NCBI GenBank assembly: GCA_964036275.1 | Contig: OZ038434.1 | Location: 32,530,447 to 32,594,446, forward strand | DNA from: Litoditis marina | Lineage: Eukaryota; Nematoda; Chromadorea; Rhabditida; Rhabditidae | DNA: 64,000 nt | Reading direction: 5' to 3' | Shown here: one piece after another, positions 1 to 12,985 of the stretch | Position numbering within the stretch: the first letter of the stretch is position 1 | Layout of the letters: each line of letters opens with the position of its first letter | Program-made: the position numbers and the translations under genes | Notes under the pieces: model-generated | Database searches by the model: none | What the model was told of the DNA's origin: nothing | The model's input: only the letters and a program-made list of their open reading frames with translations

Positions 1-120
1 TGAGCTGGTAATAAAGCTCACCCATGCCTAGTTTCCCTCTACGGACCCCCCTCTCTACGGATACTACAATGTGATCATTGTCTTGATTGTAAATGTATGA
101 ATAAAATAAAGAATCTGCCA
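1..120 (+). repeat. 3' part of a SINE-like repeat
   Basis: The segment TGAGCTGGTAATAAAGCTCA followed by a CCCATGCCTA block and CTCTACGG repeats recurs at about 52,718-52,790 (plus) and about 18,085-18,180 (minus). At those two places it is joined to a tRNA-like head. The window therefore begins inside one member of this family; its tRNA-like head would lie outside. Confidence 0.6.
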
Positions 121-1228
121 CACAAACTCTAATGAGCCGGAAGAAAACGACTTTCAGATTAAATATTTACAAACCATCTAAATACTCAGGTAATCACTCC
201 CTCAGACATGGCATAAACACACGCAATAAATTACAACATGCAATCACATTCAAAGTTTACACGAGAAACTGAGTCAAATGGGAGAAAAACGAGAAACGGT
301 AACAAAAACATGAACAAAGCCCCTAGAAATATAAAACAAGTAAAGTTTCACCCTGTCAAGATAATGTCCGTCGGCGTTTTATTGCGTTTTAAGTAACTTT
401 TTCTACCTTTAGCGCTTTTAGTGGAATCGAAACGCGCCCGATACGTTAGCATGCAACGTTTAAAGTGTGAATATTTTCAACTTTCAATAAGTTCAAGCTT
501 TGCAGAACTTCATTATGCATAGCTTATTGAGAATTAATATATTTTTCCTCAAACCTTCGAATATTCACGCGCGCCCGCGGCTCAATCTAAGCTACAATCG
601 TGCTATTTCAGAGAAAAACTAGTGCAGTCTCATATTTCTGTTGATTCGCGGTCTCCTTTCTTGGGAATATTACATGAGCCGGGAAAAATATATGAGATTC
701 TCGCGAGATTCGTATTGTTAAAATGAGATGAGATGAGAGATCAAACTTGTAAAGTATTATAGGCCGTCTTCGAGAATATCCCAAATGTCTGATCCAGACC
801 TCAATCTGGTTAGACATATAAGCCAAACTAAAAAGTTTGGGAATTTTGCTTGTTTCTCGTGTAATGGTTATTTTACGAACGAGAAATTATAAGTGGAAAT
901 TCTTTGATAATGACGGTATTTGTACTTTCTGGTCAACCCAATATAGGTCAACCCCGATGTGCGGAAAGTATTCGTCTTCTATTTGCATGAAGAGTAAAAA
1001 AGTCAATAATTTTATTTGTCCGTTTAGAATTGAAATAGTTCATTAAAGTCACCACTATTCATCTAAAGAAGGGGTTATGGGCAGCGATTTCTAAAATATC
1101 CAGATTCGCCGTGTTATATTCATTCACCGTGGTATACTTTGTATGTTGTATTGAAAAAATGATTAAAAAAAATACATCATGATAAATTAACAGAAGAATT
1201 TAGAGGTTGACCAAGTAAGCAAGAATAT

Positions 1229-1278
1229 ATGGTTTGATTTTGTAGTTGAACCGTACACGAGGTACAAAATCAAACCAT
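1229..1278. repeat. Perfect 16-bp hairpin (foldback)
   Basis: Arms at 1229-1244 and 1263-1278 (ATGGTTTGATTTTGTA and its reverse complement) enclose an 18-base loop. The left arm plus the loop recur at about 6668-6706 without the right arm. It is therefore a dispersed repeat and not a unique RNA structure. Confidence 0.6.
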
Positions 1279-1519
1279 GTACACAACAATGCCGACGTTC
1301 AAAGAAAGCAGGACTTGGAGAATATGCAAGCATACTTAGCACATCAGATACTAATCTAAGGTAGACGAACAATAATGGCTCTGTGGAAGTTCAGAGGAAA
1401 AAGTCTAAAGCACAGAATAGTCTCGATTTGTTGATTTGCATTAATTATTAATTTACGTTTGCCATTATTCATCACTAGACCAGGGACTCGATGATTCATC
1501 CGCTAGTATTGCGCGCTGG

Positions 1520-1618
1520 TCTAGCGTCCCAATGGCTCAGTGGTTAGCCTCTCGCTTTTGGCACGGCTGAGGCAGGTTCGAGTCCGGGCTGAGGCTAAAT
1601 TCTCAATTTTCTGGAGTT
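1520..1618 (+). repeat. tRNA-derived SINE head
   Basis: A tRNA-like box A (TGGCTCAGTGGTTAGC) and box B (GGTTCGAGTCC) are spaced as in a tRNA gene. No convincing cloverleaf with an acceptor stem is visible. It directly abuts the 3' tail of the minus-strand LINE, so it may be a LINE-mobilised SINE or a chimeric insertion. Confidence 0.5.
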
Positions 1619-4600
1619 ACTTACTTACTTAGTTACTTAGTTGTCCCGTGCCTCAGGGAGCGGTTGCTCTTCTGCGGGACTCAATTTGCTTTCCATCTCG
1701 ATCTGTCTTGTGCCAAGCTGGACCAATGGAGGGGACCAGCCCGGACCGTTCCATTGCGCCTGTTTAGGAAAAGCCTAAAAGAATTATTTCTGTGTGCCAA
1801 CGAGTCGGACCAGCGCATGGGAGGGCAGCCAACTGGGCGGCGCACGTCCCTGGGGTACCAGGTCGCGGTGGATGTGGACCATCTGTCGTCCTGTCTTCTC
1901 ATGAGGTGACCGTCCCATCTGTGCTTGTTCGAGTTGGCTGGGACAATTACATCGTTGACTCCTGACATCGCTCGAATATCGCAGTTGTGGAGTTGCCTGT
2001 CGCGTTGAACTCTCAGCGGGATTCCGACCATTTTCCGTTCGAGAGCAGCTTGAGTTACCCTGAGGTGGTTTTCGGAGGCCGCGGTGAGGGCCCAGGTTTT
2101 GGATGCGTAGGTTATTGCAGGGAGGACGTGGGTGTTGAAGAAAAACCGTTTCAAGTTGGAGTCGGAGATAGTCGAGATGACCGACATTATGTTGTATAGT
2201 GCAGCCCATCCGGCGCTTATTCGACGGAATAGTTCATGTGTGAGGTCGTTCGACATATGATCGATCTCTCTAGGAAGATATAGCGATCGACCCTCTCGAT
2301 GTTTGACTGCCCGACTCTCAGCTCGACGTTGGTGGGAACGAAATTGGACATGTACTGGGTCTTCTTCAAATTTATCTCCAGACCAACTGCGCGGCCGACT
2401 GCATTAAGTTCGTTGAGGGAGGAGCTAGCTTCGGCCAGAGATTTGCTGAAGATTACTATGTCGTCGGCAAAGCGTAGATGGTGTAGTTGGCGGCCGTTGG
2501 TTCTGATCCCTCGTAGAGCTGTCGGAGTGGGTTGTTGTCAAGATCGTGTTTCTGCCGGTGGAGGTTCCGGAGAGCGTGTGACTGCGCTGAAGATTGTTGG
2601 CGATATAGGGTGACCTTGGCGGGCGTCTCTGTTGATCGGGATTGTAAGTTTCCTGTCGTAGAGGCGGATAGTTGTCGAGGTGCCGGATAAACACTCTAGG
2701 ATCTTCAAGTAGCGGTGGTGAACTCCTTGATTTTACAGGGCTCGAAGCATCGGTACGACTTCGACGGAGTCATAGGCCTTCTTGTAGTCAACGAAAGTCA
2801 GGACCAGGTATATCTTATGTTCTTTGCAAGCCTCAATAACCCTCGTGACTGTTTGGATATTGTCCATTGTGCTAAAGCCGGAACGAAATCCTGTATGCTC
2901 TAGGGGTTGTTCAGAGTTCAAGGTTTTCCGTACCCGGGCCAGGATAATTTTGGAGAAGATCTTGTACATCACAGGAAGGCTGGTTATCGGACGGTAGTTG
3001 CCTATATCCTCCTTGTCGCCCTTATTGAAGATGAGCGACATAGACGACGTCTTCCAGGCGGACTGGATGAATCCGGCTGCGAGGTACACCGAGAAACGTT
3101 CGGTTAGAGCTGTGTGGAGTTCGTGACCCATGGATTTGAATTCGTCGATCGAGATTTTGTCAGGACCGTTTGCCTTGCCACTTGCCGAGGACTCGATGGC
3201 CGATCTTACTTTGCTTCGAAGTACGAAGGGGACTGTTTCGGCATCCTGTGGTTGTTGGGGTGCGAAGGTAGGTCCTTGCCAGGAGAAACTGTACAGGTTG
3301 GAGTAGAATTTTACAAACTCTTCTTCAATTCCTCTGCGGGATGTGAATCTGACGCCGTCGGGATCCTTGATGAAAGGTATCAGTAGATGGTGTTCGGCGA
3401 GTCTGCGAGAGGTGGTTTTGAGACTTTTGCGAAGTTCAGCAGCTTGCAACAGTCTCGAGGTGCAGTACTGATTGTGATCGTCCTTGATGCGGAGTCTGCA
3501 TTCTTTTGAGAGAGAGGCAAAGGTTGCAGGGTCCCGGTTAGGAGTATCCCGTAGAATCTTCTCCGGGCGAGAAGAGGCTTGGTGGCTTGCAAGATCCGAT
3601 CGTTCGAGTGAGAAACAGAGGGTTGTCTATGAGCGGAAGTGATGGCTTTCAGTTGTGTCACGAAACCGTCATACTCTTCCGAGATGTCCACCATAGATGT
3701 CGGAAACAGGGTAGAAACTCGCGGATCGAGGGCAAGAGTGGCGCAGTTCAGCTGAAGCGAGGGACCGAGCTGTCTGGCGATCTTAGACTTGCGGACGAAG
3801 GCGTTGTCAATGACGAGAGTCGCACGGATAGCTTGGTGGTCACTGCCAGTGTGAAGGTGGTGGAGGTGTTCAATATTCCATATGGAGTTCAGGCGGTTCG
3901 TCAGGACAGAGTCGATTTCCCGTCTTGAGCTGTCATTGGGAGAGGCGTGTATCCATCTGTCGTTAAGGTTCTTATTGGAGAAGGAGTTGGCGTGGTATAG
4001 ATGTTCGCTTTCGATGAAAGAGGCCAAACGATCTCCGCAGGGATTCCTTATGTCATTCGAGTGAGGGCCTACGGAGGTTTCGGAGGGGCTGGTGCGGCAA
4101 CCGATGGTGGAGTTGAAATCACCGAGCACCACTTTGAAGAGTTTTCTGTCGCCGTGAAGGGCCCTCTAAATATCTTCAAAGAACATGGCATGGTCTTCGT
4201 CATCGGCATCAGCCGTGGGAGCGAAAACCTGGACTATGGAGATGGAAGATGACTCAGCTTCAAGGCGGAGGCGAGAGACTCTCGGGGAGTAATGGACAAC
4301 GTCGACGATTCTTGAGGTCATGTGAGATGCGACGATGGAGCCGACTCCGCTGGACGTGGATCCGGGAGCTCGAGAGCCCAGAATGACTGGTGCCCGTCGT
4401 TCCATTTGGTCGATAGAGAGTCCTTGCGTATCGTTTCTGAGAGACCAATGACATCGAACTTGATATGCGACAACTCGGAGATTAGATGGCTTAGTTGAGA
4501 GTCGGAACAGATGGAACGAGTGTTGTGAGTCAGAAGTTGAAGTTTTTCCTTGTTATTGTGTAGGCGTAGGTGGCGGGGTATGGGGGGTGTTCGGTGAAGG

Positions 4601-4660
4601 CGGAGGATCAGAAGATAGCTTAGATTGACTACCTGAGATTGGATGGCCTCTGGCACTCCC
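1619..4660 (-). mobile_element. Degenerate RTE-type non-LTR retrotransposon
   Basis: This is a minus-strand LINE with its coding capacity broken by frameshifts. From the 5' side (about 4656) the fragments are as follows. An APE-type endonuclease is spread over three frames: an N-terminal LSETIR motif, then VQVFAPTADADDED, then GDFN at about 4130. The reverse transcriptase lies at about 3449-2430, with NYRPITSLPVMYKI, the palm motif FVDYKKAYDSV and, in another frame near 2455, the catalytic FADD. The C-terminal region (2256-1681) has HRWDGHLMRRQDDRWS and a following RPVGCPPMRWSD block, typical of RTE-like nematode elements. A TAAGTAAC-type simple tail lies at about 1619-1642. The element cannot encode an intact protein. 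The 5' end is uncertain because homopolymer C and G runs follow at 4656-4705. Confidence 0.88.
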
Positions 4661-4705
4661 CCCCCCTTTTCCCACGCTGTCGTACGGGGGGGGGGGGGGG
4701 GGGGC
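4656..4705. repeat. Poly-C / poly-G tracts
   Basis: A C run and then a G run of about 20 bases flank the 5' end of the LINE. Tracts like this are often mis-sized in assemblies, so the LINE boundary here should not be trusted to the base. Confidence 0.6.
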
Positions 4706-5774
4706 TGCAGGTGACTGAGACGCTCGCAAGTTGTTTTTAGCCAGTGGGTGTCATTCCCCGGTCCGCGAGCCAGGCGGCGACTGAGTCACTCAGGGGGGGG
4801 CCGAGCCCTAGAGACGACGTTTGCCAACGTTTAGCCTACCGATAAAGACTCCAGGGAGCAAAAGTGACCAGCCTTTTAACCCGGTAAAATTTATCCTACG
4901 GTAGTTACCAGGGGACACCGCGAGGAGGCGTTAGCAATCGTCAACCTAAAAAATGAATAAAACCGAACTACGAAGATAAAGTAGTCAAAATCAAAAATAA
5001 CAATGGATCAACATGATTTGACCGTGGTCATTGTCGCAACAGCTCTGACCACTGTCATTCATGGTCAGAATCAAAACGAGAGTGAAAACGCATAAAAACT
5101 GACCAGATGGTGGTACTGGTCAACAAAGTTTGAGATGACCAGTACGTGGGAAATATTGTAATTTTTGAATTTTTTTAGTTGGCCGTGACTTATATGCCCT
5201 TTCCCTGGCAGCGTAGCAATCCATCTAACCTCATGAGAAGTTCCTATTTTTTTCTCACGAGAATTTCATGAACACCTCATGAGCTTCTCGTGAACTTCTA
5301 GTGTTGTAGCATAGCAATCTCATGAGCACTTCGTGAGTTATTAATCATGAGGTATGTATCTTCAGTCAACAAGTCTCGCGAAATAGTGTTCGAATCGGGA
5401 GACAGGAATCAAGGACCCGGGATATTGCGCTTACAAAACTTGAAAACTCCATGTTTGTAATAAACAACTTTTCGGTCACATATAGTTGCAATAAAGAAAA
5501 ACTCTTTCTTGGTAGTACAATATTAATTCAATCAGGTTATAGGAGAAAGATAGAAACCCATCATAAGCCGTGTTAACGTGCTACCAGACCGGCGTCTCCT
5601 CAAACATATGCTATTTCTCTGCTCATGAATTACCGCCGGGAAACCAGTTACGCGAAATAGAGTCATCGTCCGCGGAAAGGTGACAGGGTACTGTAATCTC
5701 ACTTTCCGCTATGTACGCACAATGTCTTTGATTCTAAAGCTTGCCGGTTACGTGCTCTAATGGCGATACTGTTT

Positions 5775-6010
5775 CACCAATCGGTGACTTTCTACAGTAA
5801 TTTTTTCCAGTATTCAATGACATTAATCTAACAAACGAATAGAACTTTAGATTCACTGTTTTCTGTGCTTGTAGTAACCAATTTGAAAAGCAATACCATA
5901 TAGGTTAAACTGTTTACAACACCTACAAGATATGAAAAACTAACTTGAAAGATTTACAATCTTACTGTAGAGGACTATTTTTGAGTGAAACAAACTATAC
6001 GCAGGTTGTG
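5775..6010 (+). repeat. Dispersed repeat, copy 1
   Basis: It begins CACCAATCGGTGACTTTCTA and matches 15,998-16,230 through the TTCACTGTTTTCTGTG block to the GAAAGATTTACAATCTTACT end. No protein coding is visible. Confidence 0.6.
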
Positions 6011-8356
6011 ATGGAACGGTGTTATTGATCGCGCGCAGCGCGAAGCGCGCGATCATGTCTTTGGTAGTAATAAAGTTTATCAGTACATTGATGACCCAAT
6101 ATGGAATCACGGAATACAAACGATTCGAACTGACATTTGGAAAAACAGAAAAAAGACAGGTACATACAAAACGTTGCAAATAGCATTTGTTGTGGATGTC
6201 AATGAGGGTCAATGAGAAGATCTAGATGGAAGGGGTACCCAAGATTGATTGATGTTGAAACAAAAATCATAAAGATCGAGGGTCTAATCGATAGCAGCCA
6301 TGGAAACGTGTTCTAGCATACGTACGATGAACTCCGATTGGATACTACACTGTTAACTCAAGTTACGTGGGCAAGACGTGCTGGAGTTTACGCAGAAAAA
6401 GACGAACGTGATTTTACTGCAGATTGCAGATTGCCCTTTTTTTCGAAACGCGGTGTACTTATTACGCAAACAACATCACGGATTGTACTTCTAATCTTCG
6501 GAAGCTTTGCGGCCTCAGCACTGTGACGATTAATTAGCTAAGAAGAAAAGTAATAATACTTGTAGTATGAGGAGTAGTTTCTCAAACGTTGAAAAACATC
6601 AGCGTGTGGTGTCTGTGATGTGTCTACCATCTTAGTATTCTCCAAGTCCTGCATTCGGCATTGTTGTGTATATGGTTTGATTTTGTAGTTGAACCGTACA
6701 CGAGGTAGTATGATGGAATATTTATTGTGGCGACGTTTCGGTAAATTCGACGTTCTCAAAGCCTGAAAAAGGCATCAGTTCACAAAGTACAATAAACTCA
6801 ATTCAGTCGCGCAGGACAATGTGACCCAAAAGTGTTCCAAATAGCACGAATAATGCGCACTACAAACTCAGCTAAACACCATCTCTTACGTGGATGAGCT
6901 ATTTAGTAGAAGGGAAATAGTATAGTTGAGATAAAAACGAAAAAGGTGACTATTGACACTTTGCTCAGGGCGAAACAGAGTTTCAAATGAACAGTAACCT
7001 ATCTCGCTTGCTCATTAAAATTGTTTCGTAAGTTGACGAATGAAGCAAACGAATTTTACATTGCTCTCGAAATACCAGGCACTGTGAACAAGTGTCAAAA
7101 TTCACCTCTGAGTGGAAACATCTGGTCAGCACCTGACCCAGGTTGTGCTCACCTATAGTATGACGTAGGAAGTTGGCAACTTTCTAGTCGGAATTTGATC
7201 AGGTCCTCGATCAGGTCGAGCTCACTCACCACTAGCATGACTTTGCTCTAGAGCAAGATCACATTCTGGCCAACAACATACCAATTTTCTCATGACTAGT
7301 TTTCCATCAGTAATCATTATCTTGGTTTTTAGTTGAATAAAGCAACATACCTGAAGTAGGTGGCGTAAAACCAAAAAAAGACCAATGTACTAAAAGGTAT
7401 GGTGCAGGTTCATAAGATGGTATGATGCTTTCACTCAGCATGGGCACAGCATCTGATATACTTCACGCGATTCACGTCATCCGTAATACGACTTAGCGGT
7501 TTCGCGAAACTTCTCCGACAAGCAGAGCACGTGGGGTTTAGCCTGCGATTCACAAAACAAATGGATCAGTGTAGGGAGAAGACCTATTGAGTGCAAAATT
7601 CGACTTGTGTGATATTTTGCTGCTACTTTACTTTTCACAAATGTATTTATTTAGAACACACATTTTATCTCAGTTGTAGTTTGAACGACTCAGACAGAGA
7701 GTCATCAAGCTACAAAGATGGCATGACCCGAGTTATCTGATGATCATAGAGTACGGAGGGATTCTGTTGAGATGTCCCCAGGAATTTATCTCACATTCTT
7801 TATCGCTATCTACCCCTCTTCACATGGCTCGTAGATACTTGTAACGGATAAAAGTTATTCTGAGAAAAACTTGTTGGTTAACAACTACAAATTAGAAATC
7901 GTGAGTAGTGCGTGGATCCAGTATAGCAACAAAACATCTTTCTATTTTCTTTCTCATCTTTCTATTTTCAAAAACGAAACATCTTTCTATTTTCAAAAAC
8001 GGATAAGTTCTTTTTGAAAATAACCTAATTTACGCAGTGCTACGCGCGCGAGAGTTTGAGTTCAGACAAATTATGGACAACAAAAAAAGTATAAAGTATA
8101 AGTATAACACGGTACCCAAATTACTATTCTGTAGCTCGAGTCCACGTACTAAAGACAAAGACTATATACTAATCAACATGTCAATGTCAGTCGCCCGCAA
8201 GACAAACAATTAATTCACAATGACGAATTAGTTTTTTTTCGCAATGTGAACATGACAGAATAATGCATATTCTATTGTCGTGGTTTTGACTAATTATCTT
8301 GAAAGACAGTTTGTCAGCTGAAAAAGGTCAGATATGAATAACAAACACAGGGGTTG

Positions 8357-8581
8357 ACTATAGTTCGTTTCATTCCCACTGAGACCCATTGGCATCGATG
8401 ACTATTTCTTAGAGCACACATAAGTATTCTAAGGAATTTCACTATTTACGTGTTCTTATGGAACTGAACAACCGCTAACAAAGATTTGCAGTTATTTTAA
8501 AAATTCCAACGTGGTGAAAGATAGAATTTGGAAAACTCATTGACGCGCTGCCAAGTCTCAGTAGAAATCACCGGAACTATA
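8357..8581. mobile_element. Family E MITE, degenerate copy
   Basis: It opens with ACTATAGTTCG...ATTCCCACTGAGACC and closes with AAGTCTCAGTAGAAAT...AACTATA, the diverged inverted ends of the family seen more clearly at 9845-10,079 and 30,852-31,086. Confidence 0.5.
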
Positions 8582-9844
8582 CCTGAATGTCTAGAAATGA
8601 GCAATTACCTGAACTTCCCGCCGTGTGGTCTAAAACATCGAAATTTGACATCAAAACTTGATTCATTCTGTGTTCACCATTGAAAAGTCAGGAAAATCGT
8701 AGGTCAATATGACTTGAAAAAACAACAAACTGTTGTTGACATTTACGACCGGCCAAATGGACTCACGCCGTATTATGGGAGGTCACGTAAACGTGTGAAA
8801 CACAACTGAAAATGTTAAATTTTACTATCAAAGTGTTTTTTTTTTCGGTTTACTGATGTTTCACTTTACGTGACCTTTTACATACTACTAATAGACTTAC
8901 TTGCAGCAGTTTTTCGAGGAATGTGCACAATTGAATTGATGAACTCCCACTTTTAATTAAATGACTTCGAGTGAATGTATCGTGCAAATATATAATTGCT
9001 CCACGAATTAAGAGATCAAAAAGAGCTCCACTCGTCATTAATCCCGGTTGTGTAGACAGATCAATTTCTCGGTAAAGTACAAAGATGAGAAATTTTTCGC
9101 AATAAGGATAATTACTATGATCACAAGACCAGCACAATGCACAAACTGATAATTGTTTATGTTCAACTCAAAACTCGGCTCGGCTGGCGGCGTAGCAATC
9201 CCTCAAAAACTCATGAGATACCTCATGAGCTATATCTCACCAGAGTCAAATGAGATTCCATTGATTTCTTTGCTAGAACCTTGGGCGCTCACGAGTAGCT
9301 CATGAGGTATCACATAAGAAATTCATATGAACTTCACATGAGGTTGGAAGAAACGAAACAAAGAATAGAGGGACAATATATTGTTTGATTTGTCTGGATT
9401 TTCTGAATGACTCCTAAATTATGTGTTCAGGCCGTGAAAAACAAACAATATTTCGTTGGTTCCTGGTGCTTGTGTGCTCATTACTTTTCGTTATTCGTCT
9501 TCTAATCAGGAAGTCATTATGAAATAAGAAAAGGTCCGAATTCAAAGCCACTCGTTAAAAAACATTATAGCTACTCAAACCAGGCGCGGTAGCAGTACCT
9601 GAAAGGTATCGTAAACAAGTGAGGGATACCGCCCAGTTCGATGTGCTATCTTGTACGTGAAAGTGTTTCTCTTGCACGTGGATCAAAGAGGTTCACTTTG
9701 CCGAGGCATTTGAAAAGCAACCCGGTTGCATTTGAAAAGCAACCAATAGTTTCGTACACATGTAACCGGGTCGCATGGGACACTCCAAGGAACATTACCG
9801 CGCCAGAGATATGAGGTTGGCCATATAAAAGCTGTAGTTCGATG

Positions 9845-10079
9845 TATAGTTCACACCATTCCTACTGAGACTCCTACAGTAACCTTACAAACTTTCCGAA
9901 GGCTGTTGTGAAGCTGAAAATGAAGTTATTGTAAAATGCTCTCGTATATTCACTCTACCTAAGAGGGACAATGAGGTACGAAAATCCTCAACTTCTCAGA
10001 TCAAAAGTAAGTAAGCAAAACGACTTGGAAGTTTCGGAATCCTACTGTAGGAGTCTCAGTAGGAATGGGAAAAACTATA
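9845..10079. mobile_element. Family E MITE with long inverted ends
   Basis: The left end (TATAGTT, CCATTCCTACTGAGACTCCT) is mirrored at the right end (AGGAGTCTCAGTAGGAATGG, AACTATA). A very similar element sits at 30,852-31,086 in a KLHL intron, in the opposite internal orientation. It has no coding capacity and is a non-autonomous terminal-inverted-repeat element. Confidence 0.75.
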
Positions 10080-10744
10080 CATTCACTGCTGAGATATAAA
10101 TACTGATCACGGTAACACGCGACGACTAAACTACAAATCTTCCCTTGCTATGAGGGGAAACTATAACTGGCTGGTTCTTAGACCCAGAGTTGTGAATAAT
10201 TGCCTATTCCAGGAAGGAACCACCCAAGCTGGTTTGCATAATTTACGAGAGAGAAGGTCTGTTGTCATATTCAGTGAGCAAACAACGGAAATGCGATAAT
10301 TGTTCCTAGATCACGTCACGTTATTTCGAAAAAAAAACTTAACGTGAACTTTTGATCTACCAGACGACTTTGGTGGAGCTTGCTTGAATTTTGCACGTTT
10401 TTCGTGATTTTCTTTGTCATCTACTAGATGAACCTCATACAAACGGAATGAAACAACTTTCAGATTAGTTATGTAGAAGCCATCTGAATACTCAGATATT
10501 AACTTCCCCATACCTCGCATAAACACACATAATAACAGCACGCCCACTCACTCAAAGTTCCCACGAGAAATTGAGTCGACTGTTAGAAAATGTAGAAAAC
10601 ATCTGTTTTGCTATACGAAGACAGAATTACTTGTGACAATGTTTCAATGTATTTTTATCTGGTAGTTGATGGTTATCGATCTGAGAGCACTTTCATTTCG
10701 CCCACCCGACCGGGTGAAAATCCGCGATGTTCAAAAACGCATAT

Positions 10745-11490
10745 TTTTGTTCAGTAGTTTGGTTTACACGTGTGACCTGAACCTGAAGTAGGTAGGTTGT
10801 AAACTCTCACGTGAACTTTACTCATTAAGTTCAAGTTCTACCTGAGGTTACTTCCAATAAAGTAGAGAACGCGATTGACTGGCGTGTACTGAAAAACTAA
10901 TACAAACATTTGGTTCTGCATCAGATCTATGAACGGAAATCGGTGCGTGATGAACGAAAACAATAATCAAAACTACATAATGTCTATTTCTTGTGAACCT
11001 TTGTATGGACTATGATGTTGTGCACGTCTCATGTGAAGTTTCAAGTATTTGCACGTTTCACGTAACGTCTACGTGAATTCCTTTTGTTTCATGCGTTTTT
11101 GACCTACCTTCAATTACAAGTACAAGACGCAATTAACTGACGTGTACGTCAAACACAATTAGAAAAACATTCTGTATTAGTTCTATGAACGGCAATCGGT
11201 GCGTTATAAACGCAAACATTAATCAAAACTGCGTCCTTTTTACTTCTAGTGAGCCTCCACATGAATCATGATAATGTACACGTCTCACGTGAAGTTTCCT
11301 AGATATAGACGTTTCACGTTACGTGTATGTGAATCACTTTTCACGCCTTTTTGACCTACCTTAGAGTACAAGACGCGATTAACTGACGTGTACGTGAAAA
11401 AAAAACTGAAACAAACATTCTGCATTAGTTCTATGAACGGAAATCGGTGCGTGATAAACGCAAACATTAATCAAAAACCGCATCCTGTCA
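10745..11490. repeat. Three-unit satellite array, about 245-258 bp period
   Basis: A block containing ACTGACGTGTACGT, CTATGAACGGAAATCGGTGC and AAACATTAATCAAAA recurs at about 10,871, 11,129 and 11,372. Each unit also carries TTTCACGT and CACGTGAA stretches and a TTTTTGACCTACCTT block. The units differ by substitutions and small indels. No protein is encoded. Confidence 0.7.
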
Positions 11491-12935
11491 TTTGCTTTAA
11501 TAAATACTAGCTGTTTTGCAGGCGACCCCCCAATCTGCAGGAAATTGCGCGTATATTAATATTTCGACAACGAAAAGATCATTCATTCACGAGTAATAAT
11601 AATGTGGGTGATTGATGAACTGGGGGGTAGTTTTTGGCACAAATATTGCATATTGATCATTTTCAGCAGAATATAGCCTATTTCGCATGGTCAATCGAAA
11701 ACAATAGCATGGACTGACTGATGAACTAGGATTGTTTTCAGCAGGAGTAGTTTCTGTTGATTATTGTCAAGAGTTTTCACATTTGTATTGGATTAACTAC
11801 TATATGAGGTCAACTGATCATTGAGGGTAAATTGAAGAAATGAAAAATACAAGTAATGTTGAGTTATTGACACACTAAGGGGTAGTTTTCGGCAGAAACA
11901 GTTCAGATTGATTATTTACAGCAGAATATAGCCATTTCGCATGATCAACTGGAAAAAAATTGATAATATGCACTGACTGATATACTAAGTATATGGCATG
12001 AGCCGTTCGGGTAATCATTTTTAGAAGTTTTCGAAGGCGCCTCAAATTTATCCGCATGATAATATCTTGCAGCTTAGTTTGCAGAGAAACTGTTATTTAG
12101 GAAAAGAACAGTCATCGGATTTGACGTGAACAAATCCAACTTGAAGCAGATCTTAGGAAGATATTTTGAAAATCATTATGGTGTTTGCCATGATTCCGTC
12201 AAGTTGAGTAGAGTGACGCTTTTATTGTTATAGAAACATTCATAACCCATTTTCAGATCAGGACGATCTTCGGCTTGCATCAGTGAATTAGCTTACTCTG
12301 ACATATTTCCTCTAGAAAATTAGTATTAAGAATCAGATGCTATTACGCAAGTTGACCGCTCAGAGGAAATTCGCATCGGAAATCAAGCGATAACACGGTA
12401 AAGGGTAAGAAAACTATGCATTTCCCGACTTGGAAAAACACTTGTAAGACAATTTCTGAGGGAATGGTTGGGATGTAGCGGGCGAGTGGTGAATGTTTTT
12501 CAGACTAAGTGTACAAGTACATATATTCAGTTGAAGAAGCTTTCTACTAACTTTCAACCATAAAAATACGAAAAAAGTTACTAGAGAGGTTGGTATAGTT
12601 CCGTTGTATACGAAAACCACCAATATTGACGGAAATGATGTCATTTTGACATTAAAAAATACATTTTTTCAAGAGTTTGACATCAGGTTGACATCACCAA
12701 CGATGTTGTTTCCGGGAATCTGATAAACTAGTTGGCAGATTGAATTTGTAGAGATGTCAGTCTGTGAAAAATTCACCTTTTTCGAATTTCGATCTATTTG
12801 TAGGTGTGATAACTAGAAAAGGTGTGAAACAATGAAAGTGCGTAAACTCTAGACACATCGTCAGCAATCGAGAACTACATCGACTAGCGTAGTATTGCTT
12901 TATTTAGAGCGTGTTTAGTGGATATAATGCAGTTT

Positions 12936-12941
12936 TATTGG
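12936..12941 (-). terminator. Polyadenylation signal of the CD36-family gene
   Basis: AATAAA on the minus strand lies 45-50 bases past the stop codon at 12,986-12,988. It supports this exon as the 3' end of the gene. Confidence 0.6.
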
Positions 12942-12985
12942 CGTAAATTGTTTGTTACACAATATAATAAATAGTTTCAATACTT

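Larger units (their letters stand above)
4930..12930. other. 8-kb region with no recognisable gene
   Basis: Only short, uncharacteristic open frames occur on either strand. None has splice-supported extension or a family motif. The content is dispersed repeats: a CATGAG-rich repeat near 5215-5350 and 9185-9350, SINE D near 5650-5770, a repeat shared by 5775-6010 and 15,998-16,230, family E MITEs near 8357-8581 and 9845-10,079, and a satellite at 10,745-11,490. It lies downstream of the 3' end of the minus-strand CD36-family gene. Confidence 0.55.

Noticed and set aside
1664..4252. Plus-strand open frames across the LINE
   Set aside because: They are antisense shadows of the retrotransposon coding sequence.
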